Origin: Auriscalpium vulgare
Lineage: Eukaryota; Basidiomycota; Agaricomycetes; Russulales; Auriscalpiaceae
Assembly: GCA_019915015.1 (NCBI GenBank)
Contig: JAHBBC010000002.1
Span: 2,976,001 to 3,040,000, forward strand
DNA length: 64,000 bases
Reading direction: 5' to 3'
The notes below the pieces were generated by a model. That model saw only the letters and a program-made list of their open reading frames with translations. It was not told the origin of the DNA and searched no databases. Of this stretch, positions 9,685 through 20,530 are shown piece after piece. The position numbers and the translations under genes are program-made. The first letter of the stretch is position 1; every line of letters begins with the position of its first letter.

Positions 9685-12235
9685 TTTGAGGGTGTGCCTG
9701 CCTTTCTGTTGGCTCCGACTTTTTGGCGTATGATAAACAGCGAGAGAGCGCTACATTGGCGTCGGCGAGGGACAAAAAACTGTACCACAAAACATACTGA
9801 TGCCGCGAGGGCTGGCAGCTGAGGGCCGCCCCGGGTATAGCGTGAGGCTGACCCGCCGTTTCGCAAATTAACGACGAATCGTAGATTGTCGTGGCTCGCG
9901 TTGACAAATCGTGGACAGACCACGGACTGTGCGCACGATGCAATGAGTTGTGCACACGATGCAATGAGTTAAGTGGCCAGGAGCAGGAGGATGGCAAGGG
10001 CTCACAAGCTGTCGACAGTCAGTAGCGCAGGAGCTGCACTTCGTGGGTGCGGCGAGCTGCACTTCCTCAGCCTTGCAGGCGCCTCCGCAACGTGCATTCT
10101 GCGAGGGCAGAGTTCGCGGTTTGCAACTCGGCGGTGCAGGCATGCTCTATCGCAGGGACAACTGCAGCTGCGAGCAACGCTACGCAGAAGGCGTCAGAGC
10201 GGGCTTGGCGAGGGGCAGGATAGTCAGAGGTGTACCTGTCAGCGCAGCTCGTGTTGATGTTGCATTGCGCAGGGTAAGCAAGATCAACTGTCTCGCCAAC
10301 CGTTGTGGGCTCCGCTGAACAATTGGAGCATAGCATGCTTCGGAGCACACAGCTGAGGAGAGAAACTCCGTGAGATGACGGAACTCCTCGCAGCGAGCCA
10401 TCAACTTATGAAGGGCTTTCGCACTCGCACAGCGCTGTACATGTAGCCGCATCGCCCATGCGGCACGCAGCTCTCCGTCCCTGCTCGCTCGTCCAGGCTG
10501 TTGTGCTAGCCGAGATGCTCGCCGCGAGCGCCGGCACCGCTGCTACGCGTTGCTACAAGTGCGTGCCTGTGCAGGACCGCAGGAGGTATCTGCGGGGGGT
10601 ATGACGCTTCGCGCATTCGAGCGCACCGTGCAGGCGCGCAGACGATCGTCTGTCTTCACGTCATTTCGAGTACGAGGCGTCACAAAACGTACACATACGT
10701 ACCTTCTCCAGAACGCGGCAATACGGTGTTGGCTGTAGTCTGCGACCCATATCTCGTGGCGCGGAGGCTGCAGTTCACAAATGGCGATGGCAGCGACGCT
10801 GGTGCGTTGGCAGTCTGCTCGACATGCTCGCAATAATCAGAACGCCGCAGCGTGCGTACCGCACGGGATGGTAATGGGATGCGCGCACAAGCGATCGACC
10901 TGCGGCTCCTTTGCTGCACGCTCACGCGCCGGCCGGCGCCTCGCCGATCCTCAGCGCGATGCTGGGCTCGCGGAAATGGGCGCCAACGAGGACCGCACTT
11001 ATCTGCGCTCGCACGGAGAGTGAGTGCTGGTAGACATCAGCACATAGTAATGCAGACACCTACGACGCGAGCAGGAGCACGATGCGCGCCGCTGTCGGCC
11101 CTCAACGAACAGAAGTGCCAGCTGCGCGTGGGCGAGGATGGCTCGTGTCAACGCATCCTGGACAGGCCACGGACTGTGCGCACGATGGCGAATTAATGGC
11201 GAAGCGAGGGAACGGACCGAGCATGCAATGCATGCGCCAGCTCTGTGGTTGAGGCAAGGCGGCTCTATTGTAAGTACCGCGTTGACGTGCGGCAGAGAGC
11301 GACGTGCTCACCCGCTTCATATAAGGCTCTGTTCAAGTGCGGAACGTCAGCATTCTGGAGGCAATGTCACGGCGATCGCAGGCGCGAGTTGGGTTGCCAC
11401 TGTCGGTTCGTGATTGTGGCAGCGCGCGGCGGCCGTCTCTTGTACCGTACGCAACGTTATATATCAGAGGCTTTACACGGCGCAGTCGGGGGACTACGCA
11501 ATGCTGAGCACGGCGTCCACGCATAGCTCGTCAGTCGCGCCGTACGCCTGCCGTCTGGATGCTAACGCTGCTGGACCGTCAACGCCGCCCTGCTGAGCGG
11601 ATACGGTGAACGCACCCTGCCTGCAGCATTAATGCTGCTCCGGTGGTGTATTCAACCTGTAGACAGCGCCGCAGACGTTTGCAACGTCAGCAGGCCATGG
11701 AAAAAGTAGCGCGGCATTTGGACTGGGAGATTGCAAAGACGTACCGAGCAGAGCAGCGCCGTGGCCTCCATACCAGGACGCGCGCGAAGCAGGCCAGGCT
11801 GTTCACGCTGGCATAACGCCTCAGCACAGGTTGGCTATCCAACGGCGAGCGTATGGCCCTGCCACGTTGGAAGAGAAGATCCGCCGCTGCATCGTGATGT
11901 TCATGGGCAACAAATTCAACAGCAACCGACCCACGCGACGCTGCGATGCCTGGAGCTGGTTCAAACGGCGCGAGTGAGGGGTCAAAGTGCGCGGCTGAAA
12001 ATCGCTTACCCGGCGCTGACCCGCAGGAGCTTCTGCGGAACTCAAGCCCGCAACGGTGGATGTATACTAGAACATGCGGCACGGGCCGGATTCAAGCCAA
12101 ATTGAGAAGCAGGGGATGCAAGAGGCGGACGTTCTGGGGCTGCCTGCCTGCCTTGAGCGTGGCGAGAAGGGGGAGTAGAGTGGGAAAACACCGGCGTAGC
12201 TCCATTGCAGATCTGAACACAAGTGTACCTTAAAT
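9685..12235. other. 2.5-kb stretch with no recognisable gene
   Basis: Only short ORFs without family features. A 19-bp tandem duplication lies at about 9930-9970 (CACGATGCAATGAGTT twice), and the phrase CCACGGACTGTGCGCACGAT occurs at both about 9920 and 11166, so some old local duplication is present. No RNA gene or element ends seen. Confidence 0.5.
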
Positions 12236-13910
12236 TTACTGCTGCTCTAGCTTCACCCATGCGCCGCCCGGGTCCCCCATCAGCAGCTTCATGCCCTCCG
12301 CGGGCTTGAACTCCAGCTTCTTCTTGCAGTATGAGCAGCGGAACAGGCTCAGCTTCCCATGAGAACGTCGATGGTCGAAGTCGAGGGAGCGGAAGGCGCC
12401 GCACTGGGGGCACTGAGCAGGCAGGGCTTGGCCGAATGGCTGGATGGACTTATGAGACCAAGCCATCCGCACCACCTCACATTTTCGGCCAGAGGCCGCA
12501 AGCCTGTACACCCCGGTGACGCGGGCAAGGCCGGACGCATCTCCGAGGACATGCCCAAGAACGCGGTCGATGTTGTTCAGGTTGATGAACTTGCGCTTGG
12601 CGAAGCCCTGGAGGAAGACGGAGGTGATGTTGACATCCAGCTGGGGGGCGTCAAAGGCGTACAGGCTTTGAAGCTGGTACCTATACGCCCGTATCAGCGC
12701 CGGCGGCAAGGGGGGCGGAGGGGCCGCCTACTTCACTACTGCAGTTTTGAGGTCCTTGAAGGCGTCGGCGTTGGTGACAACGCTGCCGCAGGCTAGCACG
12801 AACCATGTCGCGTCGGGGATGGTCTTCACATATGCCAGGAAGGGGCGCGTGAGAACCGCCTGGTATATCTGCGGGCAGGGTAAGGGAGGGAGAATTTGGG
12901 AAGGAGGGGTGCAGACGTGCTTGTTCAACTGAGCTCGCTGCCTCGCTTGCGTGAAACAAATCCCCGCGCGTGTCGTCAGAGTGGGTCAAGATACAGATCA
13001 TAGCCCTTTTAAAGCTATGTTGCCTGCGATGGTTCAACGTGAGGATGAGACGGCGGGCAACAAAGGTAGGATACGCACTTCTTCAACGCGGTGACCAACC
13101 TCTTCATGCTCGCAATGTGTTCCTTGACGGCGTCGTCCGTGTCTAGACTGAACTGTATTTCGTGGTACGACAGCCTGCCTGGGTAAGAGCGGAAGTACGG
13201 CTTCAGGGCCTGGTATACGTCGCGCACGGGGTCGCCGATAGGTGGGTCATAGATGAGCCTGATGGCAACAATGAGGATGGGGTCGGTATTGACTCGATTG
13301 CCGACTATGCCGCGAGTGAGGCCCGGGACGGGCAGCACGTATTTTGAGACGGGTTTCCCGTCCGGAAGAATCAACGAGCCGGTCAAGCCCTAGAGACTCA
13401 CCAAGTCAATGACATAATACGGAAGACTGTGTGGAAGGCGTACGCAGTAGGGCATCTTGCGGTTGCGCTGGGAGAAGCAGTGCGGGCACTGAAAGTCCAA
13501 GGTGCAAAGATCAACGTCAGGAAACAAGACGCAAAGCTTGCACACGATACGCGGGCAGTGATCGCACCCCACGACTGGGCCGCCGTTCTCGCACAGGGCG
13601 CACCACTGCGTCCCGGCATGAGTACAGAGAGCGACAGAGGGAGAGCGAGAGGGCGTACGTCATCCTGGGGGCCACCCTCTGATCCATCTGCACCCTACAA
13701 GCCTGATAAGAAGTTGACATGACGGGTATGTTTGAATGGAACTCTTACCACGTCCATAGACTGCGCCGCTAGCGCATCAGACGGCGCCAAGTCGCCCTGT
13801 GTCGCTGGCACATCGGCCGGCGAGTCACCCTGCACTGCCGGTTGGCCAATTGTCTTGCGAGGCGCGGTGGCTCCTTGAGATTTTTGAGCCGTTTGATGTG
13901 TTCGAGCCAT
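12236..13910 (-). CDS. Histone H3-tail mimic with PHD-like zinc finger and zinc ribbon
   Basis: Seven exons: 13910-13749, 13694-13659, 13605-13444, 13389-13079, 13023-12930, 12868-12732, 12680-12236. Introns are 51-61 nt and every junction keeps frame, giving 448 residues. After Met the protein starts ARTHQTAQKSQGATAPRK, identical to the H3 tail at 13 of 18 positions (K4 is His, R8 is Gln; K9-S10 and A15-P16-R17-K18 kept). A 36-nt exon encodes an acidic linker (GADGSEGGPQDD). Residues about 67-115 form four CxxC pairs (WCALC, GCDHC, VCKLC, FQCPHC), like a PHD/RING finger. The C-terminus has a zinc ribbon (QCPQCGAF, FRCSYCKK). The body resembles a large uncharacterised Agaricomycete family. 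Nuclear and chromatin-linked action is inferred. Confidence 0.85.
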
Positions 13911-14526
13911 GGCTATACTTAAGTGACGTTGTCGCAGCTGGGAGGGAAGTTCGAGCTCGGAGCAGGAACATTTTTCATCAACATTGTCACGTGACCGCGT
14001 GACCGGGGCGGTGCCGAGTGCAGAGAATGTACGCCTAATTTGGATCACAGTTGGCCATTGACCAAGCAGCCTCCCAGCCCCACTTTCTCAACACACAATA
14101 TCTCAGAGAACAGGGCACAGGAAACCGCCATCTCCCGCCCTTCTCGCAGACTCGCAATCCCAGCGCATCGGGCCCAGGGCAAGCTGGAGCCGAGTCTTGC
14201 CGTTCGGCTGCCGACGGACACTGACGTCACTTTTCTTTTGCTCTGGGATTCGGAAGTCGCAGCGCACCGCCCTTGTGCAAACGCGGCCCTTTAGCGACGT
14301 ACAATGGATAGCGAACCAATGTGTGTCCCGCCACGTTGCTCCCGCAGCGGCCTGGGACATTGTAGCGTGCCGGCCGGCTGAGCAGCTCCGGCCCATGCGC
14401 GCGCTTTGGCCCACGTTTTCTCGGCGCGGGGACAGAATTCGACATCCCTGCCTTGCAACATCCCCACAACTGGGTAACTACCCCCGAATTCGTCTGATGG
14501 CCCAGCGATTGACTAGTGACTGACGC
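13911..14526. other. Upstream region of the H3-mimic gene; no gene seen
   Basis: Separates the start of the H3-mimic gene from the UNG1 fragment. No ORF of note and no clear TATA box. It may hold the promoter of the minus-strand gene. Confidence 0.4.
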
Positions 14527-14895
14527 ATGCACAGGGGCCTGACGCCGCTTGCGGCGCGCGGCGTGCTCTTTCCCAACACGGGCGCCGCCGTGCGCATGCA
14601 CACAAGACGCACGGCTGGGAGCACCTCACCGCCACGGCCCTACGCGCCGTCGTGCAGCGCGCGGGTGCGTGCGGCGTTGTGTTTCTCGCGTGGGGTCTGC
14701 CCACACCGAAGACGTGCGTGGCTGTTGGCATTGACAAGGTGCGCCGCCCCGCAGTGGGGAATGTAGAGACGGAAATGGGGCTGATAATATTTGTGCGGGT
14801 GGCAGACGAAGCACCTGTTACTGTGCTCGGCGCAGCCGTCGCTGCTGTCCACATCCCGCGGGTTTCTCGGCAACGAGGTGGCGGTGGCGGGGCAG
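14527..14895 (+). pseudogene. Uracil-DNA glycosylase (UNG1) 3' fragment
   Basis: Three pieces of the UDG C-terminal half appear in order on the plus strand but in different frames: GLTPLAARGVLFPNTGAAVR (family: GLTPWA..GVLLLN..LTVR); GWEHLTATALRAVV with GACGVVFLAWGL; and LLCSAQPSLLSTSRGFLGNE. In the last, the uracil-binding HPSP loop reads QPSL, so the key histidine is lost. The catalytic N-terminal half (GQDPYH region) is absent. A dead fragment of a normally single-copy repair gene. Confidence 0.8.
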
Positions 14896-15029
14896 ACGCA
14901 GGCGGCGGGGGCGGGGGCGACGCTGCGGACGACTGCTCTTCCTGCGGAGGCTTCCATTTCTAGGGTGCACCACATACAATCCGCCAGATGTGTAGGAGGA
15001 GAGGAGGCGAGGAACACACATGCTTGCGC

Positions 15030-15409
15030 CCGTCAACACACATGCTTGCGCCCATTGCGGTAGAGCTGCTTGAGTCTCGCGTTGAACACGCGCTCCTCCT
15101 TGAGCCGCGGCGCGCGTGTCCTGGATCGAGTCGTGCGTGTCCTGCTGAATGTGCTCGCAGCGGGAGCGCAGCGAGAGCCGCCGACGGCGCTCACGCATGA
15201 GGTACAGGTCCGCCGTGTTGATCACCGATGTCTGATGCACAGCGCGGACAGGCGCGGGAGAGGGAGGTAGGCGTACTGATAGTGCGGAAATCTTTTGAAA
15301 GCCCGTGCCCGATGAAGATGCACCCGCTGTCAACGAGCAGGCGCAGCTTCGTGTACACGAGCTTGATCGGCGTCAGTGCGTAGCATGGATGCGCACTGCT
15401 CATGGGCAC
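15030..15409 (-). pseudogene. PAN2 deadenylase exonuclease-domain fragment
   Basis: The minus strand encodes ALTPIKLVYTKLRLLVDSGC then IFIGHGLSKDFRTI, the DEDD exonuclease region of Pan2. An intron-like spacer with donor GTACGC follows, then VINTADLYLMRERRRRLSLR and EHIQQDTHDSIQDTRAA, and in a shifted frame LKEERVFNARLKQLYRNGRK. The usual segment between RRLSLR and HIQQDTHDS is shortened, and a frameshift follows. The WD40, UCH and most exonuclease parts are missing. Clearly a fragment of a housekeeping gene; the working copy must be elsewhere. Confidence 0.85.
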
Positions 15410-15460
15410 AGTGCCGCCGGTGGCACGGCAGGTTGCATTGCATATCTAGTTCAGTTATCT

Positions 15461-17276
15461 CTATGATACAGTCTGCACATGTAATTCTCTACATGTTGTG
15501 ATAGCACTCGCCCAAATAAGCCGCCGAACGTCCATTGAGCGAGATGAGGTGTCGGTTTCGGTACGAAGCCGCTCGTCAAGGTACTCGACCTCCTCCGCAG
15601 TAAAGGGGCAGTTGGGAGGGTCACATATGACTTCTGCGACGTGAGCAGGGATAGATGCATGGGAAAAAGGGTTGGAATCCTCCCATTCCTCTGGGTTGCT
15701 CCGAATGTGGTGGGTCATAAGAGAGCGACTGTCGAGAACCTCCCAATCTATGCCGTAGCTCGGAATGTCGCTGGGATCGACGTCCTCACTGATGGGTGCG
15801 GTCGTCAACGTGGATAGGCCTCGGGGGCCATTCTCGAGCATACCGAAGATGAACATGTCGCGGGGGCTGCGTGTTCCCTGGCCCTTTATGCCCATCTTGT
15901 GAGAGTTCCATGCGTCGGCCCAGTCGCGAGCATCCTGATTAATTGCGGGCAGGAACAGATGATGCAGGAGCCATATATGCGCCGGTCGATTGGGGTCAAG
16001 CCCGTGTTGGTGCTCAAGATCCATGAAGAAGTTCTTCCACTTCTGCCCAAAGCCGTTGGTGACGTCGTACCAGAGGCGCTCGATGCGGGTGTTATGCACG
16101 CTCCTGAGTAGTGGATGCGGGCGTCAGCCAATTGTATGATCCTTCCAGGCATTACTGTGCGTACCTGCCCCAGATGTACGAGCCTCTGTTGAGGCCGCGA
16201 TTCTCCTCCATCCACCGGGCGACGCCCATGTTCTCGGTACCATGGTCTCCTCGAACGCGACTGGGGACGCCGCACGAGCTGTGAGCCTTGCGGAAGAGCG
16301 ACAAGACCGTCTGCGACCGGTTGTTGTTGTGCACGCCGACCCCGACAACGAAGCGCGAATACCCGTCTATGAAACAGTGTATGACGAGCTTGTAGTGGAT
16401 GAGGCCTGTCAACCCCGGCGGTCAGTCTGGACCCATGCGTTGAAAGCGGAAGGCTCACCGTGCTGTCCGTCATGGTGCCACAGGGAGTTGGGACCGGCGA
16501 CCTTGTATGCCCTGCGATGGATTCGTCGATCACCAAAGACGTTGGACACTCCATGGACGCGGATGTAAGAGGCTTCAATCCGCTCTCGAGGAACTCGATG
16601 GCCTCTGTCCAGAAGGCTTCCGGCAATCATGCGGCGGCCAAAGTTGGGAAATGTAGTCAAGATAGAGGAGATGAGAGAGTCGAGCTGGTCGTCCGTGAGG
16701 TCGGAAACGGGAGGGGCTGTCGACGTGATGACCGTCGTCGTCGTGCCGTCGGGCTGGGTAGCCTGCTGGATGACAGGCGCGCCTGGTTCAACCAGTCCGT
16801 ATTCGATAGCTCGACGTCGCACGGTGCGAGCGTCGCATTGAAAAACAGACTGCAGACCTGTATTGCCACGAAGCTGCAGCGAATTGGCGAGGAAGTCGAC
16901 GTCGATGACGACCTTGGGCCGGCCGCGCTTGCCAGTTCGCTGGCGGTGGGAGACCACCAAGGATGTCGCTTCCGGGGGGTCAGACGACTGATGTGCCGCT
17001 GAATCCAAAGCTGCGGTCATAGCAGTCACACTGTCTCTCAGAACGCCGAGTTCAGCCGGTGGAATAACATGGATGTGCTGCACGTCTTCGAGTCAGCGCG
17101 TACGAAGGTGTGGTCATGCTGGGACGCACCTGCTCTGCCATGCTCAAGAAACGGAGCACCTCACTGCGCTGCGCAGAGAGCCTCTCACGATCCCCCACCT
17201 GCGTCCGCAGCGCAGATTGCACTCGATCGGAAAGGGTATGATAGGCCGTGCGGAGACCGTGCAGGACCTCTGCCAT
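15461..17276 (-). CDS. Integrase-core (rve-type DDE) domain protein
   Basis: Four exons: 17276-17130, 17077-16459, 16405-16165, 16103-15461; introns of 52, 53 and 61 nt; 549 residues, no disruption. The N-terminal part has a helix-turn-helix-like region (about 115-160). The core carries an integrase triad: D in WHHDGQHG (about 252), D in RGDHGTEN (about 309), E in HNTRIERLW (about 344), giving D-56-D-34-E spacing, with [10 protein letters not shown] between. A long C-terminal extension follows. The family is common in Agaricomycetes, usually without reverse transcriptase next to it. It may be the transposase of a DNA element or a domesticated copy; I see no terminal repeats that fix its ends. 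Confidence 0.85.
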
Positions 17277-19607
17277 TGTGGCAAGCGTGTGACGGTGCGT
17301 CCTGCAAGCTGGGCAACGGGGTTGCTACGTCAGTACATGCTGAGGTGATGGGACATGAGGAGCCGCAACACCTACAAGATAGTGAGTGACGGACGGCGGT
17401 GAAGCTCTCAGACGTAGGTGCGCGCGATGCCCATTCTCAAGGGTCACCATATTGGGCGACTGGCGCCTTGGCTGAGGGCCACCCAGGACCATCCGGGACG
17501 GCGCAAGGTCCGGGAGGCAGCCATACGTCAGGCACCGTGGTGAGCCCCCGGGACAGCTCGTGCTCATCCGTGAACACAAGCCAATAGAGATACTGACCAA
17601 CATTTTTGTCCATGGGCGAAGAATCAGTGTGATCAGGAGCAGTCGGGATGCGGTGTGTGCATCCGGGACAGCCCAGGAGCACTCAGGACTAGCCAGGCTG
17701 CAGCTCAGGATGGCCAGGCGGGAGCACGAGTGGGGGGCGGGGCTCAAGAGGGGTCAGCAGCAATCCCGAGCTGTCATTCAGAACGTGTCAGGATGTTCCG
17801 GGGTCGCTTGTGACGGTCAGTGGTCTTTCGGGATGCATCCTGATTCATCCGGATCATCATGGCTCATCAATGTGCATTACGTATGTGGGAAGATCATCCG
17901 TGACCGCCACTGATCACTCAGGACAACCCGGGACGGGTCCAGATCAATCGTGTAAGCGTGCTTATAGGATTGTACACTTTGATTTTTGTCCAGTACAGCC
18001 CGTCATAAAGTAGCAGCTCGCGAAAATTGCGCATCAGCTCGAACTGATGGACAAAAATGAGTGGCGGAGTCTACGGGAAAGGCAGTTTATGCCGCGTAAG
18101 GACAGAAAATGCCCAAACAAAGCCAAACTGACGGTCGTCATAATCTTAAAGAAAGAGTAATTCTCGTACAGCGATACGTATTAGTATGCAGCCAAGAGTG
18201 TACAGCTGGGAGAGAAACGGCACTTTCATCAGGAGTCAGCAGCACGGCTTCCGGATCCTTCAGTTTGCGCAGTCACTCGTCGGTCATTAATTAAGTAAAG
18301 GGCAAGCTGGTCCTCTCTTCAAGAGACACCGAGCGCATCCTCTAGTATGCACTATCTCGCCCCAGCCACCCCATTACGCTGCTCGGGTCGCTACCACAGT
18401 CAAAAATATAGCGGGCGCGGACATGGCAAGGCCTTCCGAGAAGACACGCTCGGCTGCAACTCATAGCCGTCCATCCTGCTCTACGAACACGACACTCTTG
18501 AGACAGTAATTCCGGGCTAGGGTTGAGGACAGTTCGTTAGTCTGTCGGCGATGTTGGATTGGAGGCGGCTGTGGCTTAGAGGCGGTTGTGCTGGACTGCG
18601 ACGTCGGTTGTCGGGCAAGTTGGCAAAACAGCCTTGCAAGCGGTCGACCATGCAGAGCTCTCGCAAATGTGCACTGGAAGTAGACCGATCGAGTCAGCAG
18701 TGTGCCTTGCTGCAGTCGAACGAGAATGACTTACATGCGCTGGCAAGAAGATCTATGCTCGTCGACTGTATCGTGCTCTGGCAAGGAAGCAACAGTTTCG
18801 CCTAGCGTCATGGGGACGTTGACCAAAGGCAAGACTAGAGTGGCAGTATGACGGGCGGGGCGGCGTTTTGCATGGACTTCATTTATGCAGTTCGAGCATC
18901 GAGCTACTACTTGTAAGTCGGCGCCGTGGAATCCGGCGCTCCACTCCATTCGGCGCCGCGCGCTGCACAAACTTTGGCTCGGACTTGACGCGAGGCCCCG
19001 CGATCACCAACCGCCTGGCCCGCTGCGGACCCCGACATCGACCAACACGCCGGGGAAGAGGCTCGCATGAACCCTGGGCAGTGCTCAATGGCGAACCGTC
19101 GGGTTCGTCTGTATGGTGCACGACGGCTAGAGGCAGGATTCAGAACACATGGAATACGAGAGCTCTGGCTGACGCACCACGCCCGCCGCCGCGGCCTGCG
19201 CTCCGACCGGTGGATCCTCTGCTCCTGCGGGCGCGGTTTGACGGGTCTGTGGATGAATGCAGTTGTTGCTGCTCCAGCGCGCGGATTATGGGAAGCCGAG
19301 GACACGCCTGAGAGCCGACTGGTCAGTTCTCGCCTTGATACGCGCCTTGGCGCCCAACTGACCTCCAACGTCGTCACAGCGACCTCCGCCGCCGCTCGAG
19401 CTGCTCTGGATGACTTCATGCCTTCCAGCGCCCTCGGTACCGTTGGCAAGATATCGAGTGGTCCGCACCCCGGATGCCTTCAATCAAGCCACTTCCCTGC
19501 GCGCTTGCCGTCGCCTGTATGGGAGGCAAGCAACGTACCTCGCGCGCCCGCGAGCCGCGCATATCGCCATCACGTTGATAGTTTGACAGAAGGATACAAC
19601 ATTGAGG
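17277..19607. other. Non-coding stretch behind the integrase gene, with degenerate short repeats
   Basis: Between about 17450 and 17960 variants of a short word such as CATCCGGGAC, CATCCTGATTCATCCGG and ATCACTCAGGAC recur many times. A 13-bp inverted pair, CATTTTTGTCCAT (17601) and ATGGACAAAAATG (18047), flanks about 430 bp, with another TTTTTGTCCA between. This could be element-end structure. 18.1-19.6 kb shows no gene I can support, although ORFs of up to about 190 codons exist. Confidence 0.45.
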
Positions 19608-19893
19608 GAGGGAAAGACGGCGACACGTCGCCGGGGCGCGACGCTTAAAAGAGCAAGAACACCGAGGTCAGCACGCGCCGACGCAAAGAAGCCGACAGAT
19701 ATGTACCGCAAGCTGCCCAGGTTTCCCTCTACATGCATCGCTTTGCATCTTGGAGACCCGCCGGCGGAATATGACGCTGGGTACGACAAGGGAGGCGCGA
19801 GGAGGGGACAGGTCGAGGCGCAGGATGAGAGACGCTCGGGATGAGAGAGGCGCAGGATAAAAGAGACGCGGGATGAGAGCCGTGGCGGCGGCT
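19608..19893 (+). repeat. Left half of a duplicated segment interrupted by the KDZ element
   Basis: Closely matches 62466-62695 (shared phrases GACGGCGACACGTCGCCGGG, AAGCTGCCCAGGTTTCCCTC, CTTTGCATCTTGGAGAC). The homology continues on the far side of the KDZ insertion at 28430, so the transposon split this segment. Confidence 0.85.
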
Positions 19894-19901
19894 GAGGACA
19901 C
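19894..19901. other. Target site duplication, left copy (KDZ)
   Basis: GAGGACAC directly precedes the left terminal repeat and is repeated directly after the right one. The unoccupied paralogue near 62.69 kb has a single GAGGACAC at the same place. Confidence 0.9.
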
Positions 19902-20303
19902 CACCTCACCCTCCCAACCTAGACGCTTAATATAGCATGACGGAGTCGCGAAGCGACGCCCTTACTAAAGCATGATTCCACGGATCCTCACCACGCCAGA
20001 TAGCTCCCCAGATAGCTCCCCAGCTATATCCCCCCGCCCAAGTCCCTCCCCCGCATCCATCCACTTCCGGCGTATGTTTTCGGCAGCCCGTATGTCATTT
20101 GTTTTGTCTGCGGTCGGCAGGTTCTCGGCGCCATGGGCCCAGGCGCCTGCCGTTGTGGGCGCTCGGATCGGATGATCTCCCAGATCCGCAGATCCGCCGG
20201 ACTCCCGAGCGCCCGATCCGCCCCGCCGCCGCTGTTCCGCCGCTGCCGTCCCGCCGCTGCCGTCCCGCCTCTGCCGCCCCGCCGCCGCATCACGTGGCGT
20301 GTT
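19902..20303 (+). repeat. Left terminal inverted repeat of KDZ element
   Basis: 402 bp, matching the reverse complement of 28021-28421 with about four substitutions and one single-base indel. It contains a short internal palindrome (GTCGCGAAGCGAC) and a direct doublet AGATAGCTCCCC near its outer third. Confidence 0.95.
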
Positions 20304-20530
20304 TCCCCTGGCGTAGTACTAGCTGTAGAGCCCCCCAACAATGTATATACGTGCTTACTGCTATATAGAGTGTAAATATGGGTCTGTGTGATTGTATATA
20401 GCGAGTGATCCGCATTGTTGATCGTATCTGAGTTTGAATCAACGGTTCTCACGGCCTGTTTCACTCGCAACATACGCTACAGCACCGAACGACTTGTTTT
20501 CCTCTATACTCTCTGTTCTCCTGCGCGCGT

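Noticed and set aside
13606..13748. Single 143-nt first intron in the H3-mimic gene
   Set aside because: A 36-nt in-frame exon splits it into 54- and 53-nt introns, matching all other introns of the gene.
18907..19648. ORFs of about 180-190 codons on both strands
   Set aside because: No domain, no consistent intron signals, Arg/Ala-rich composition typical of random GC-rich ORFs.
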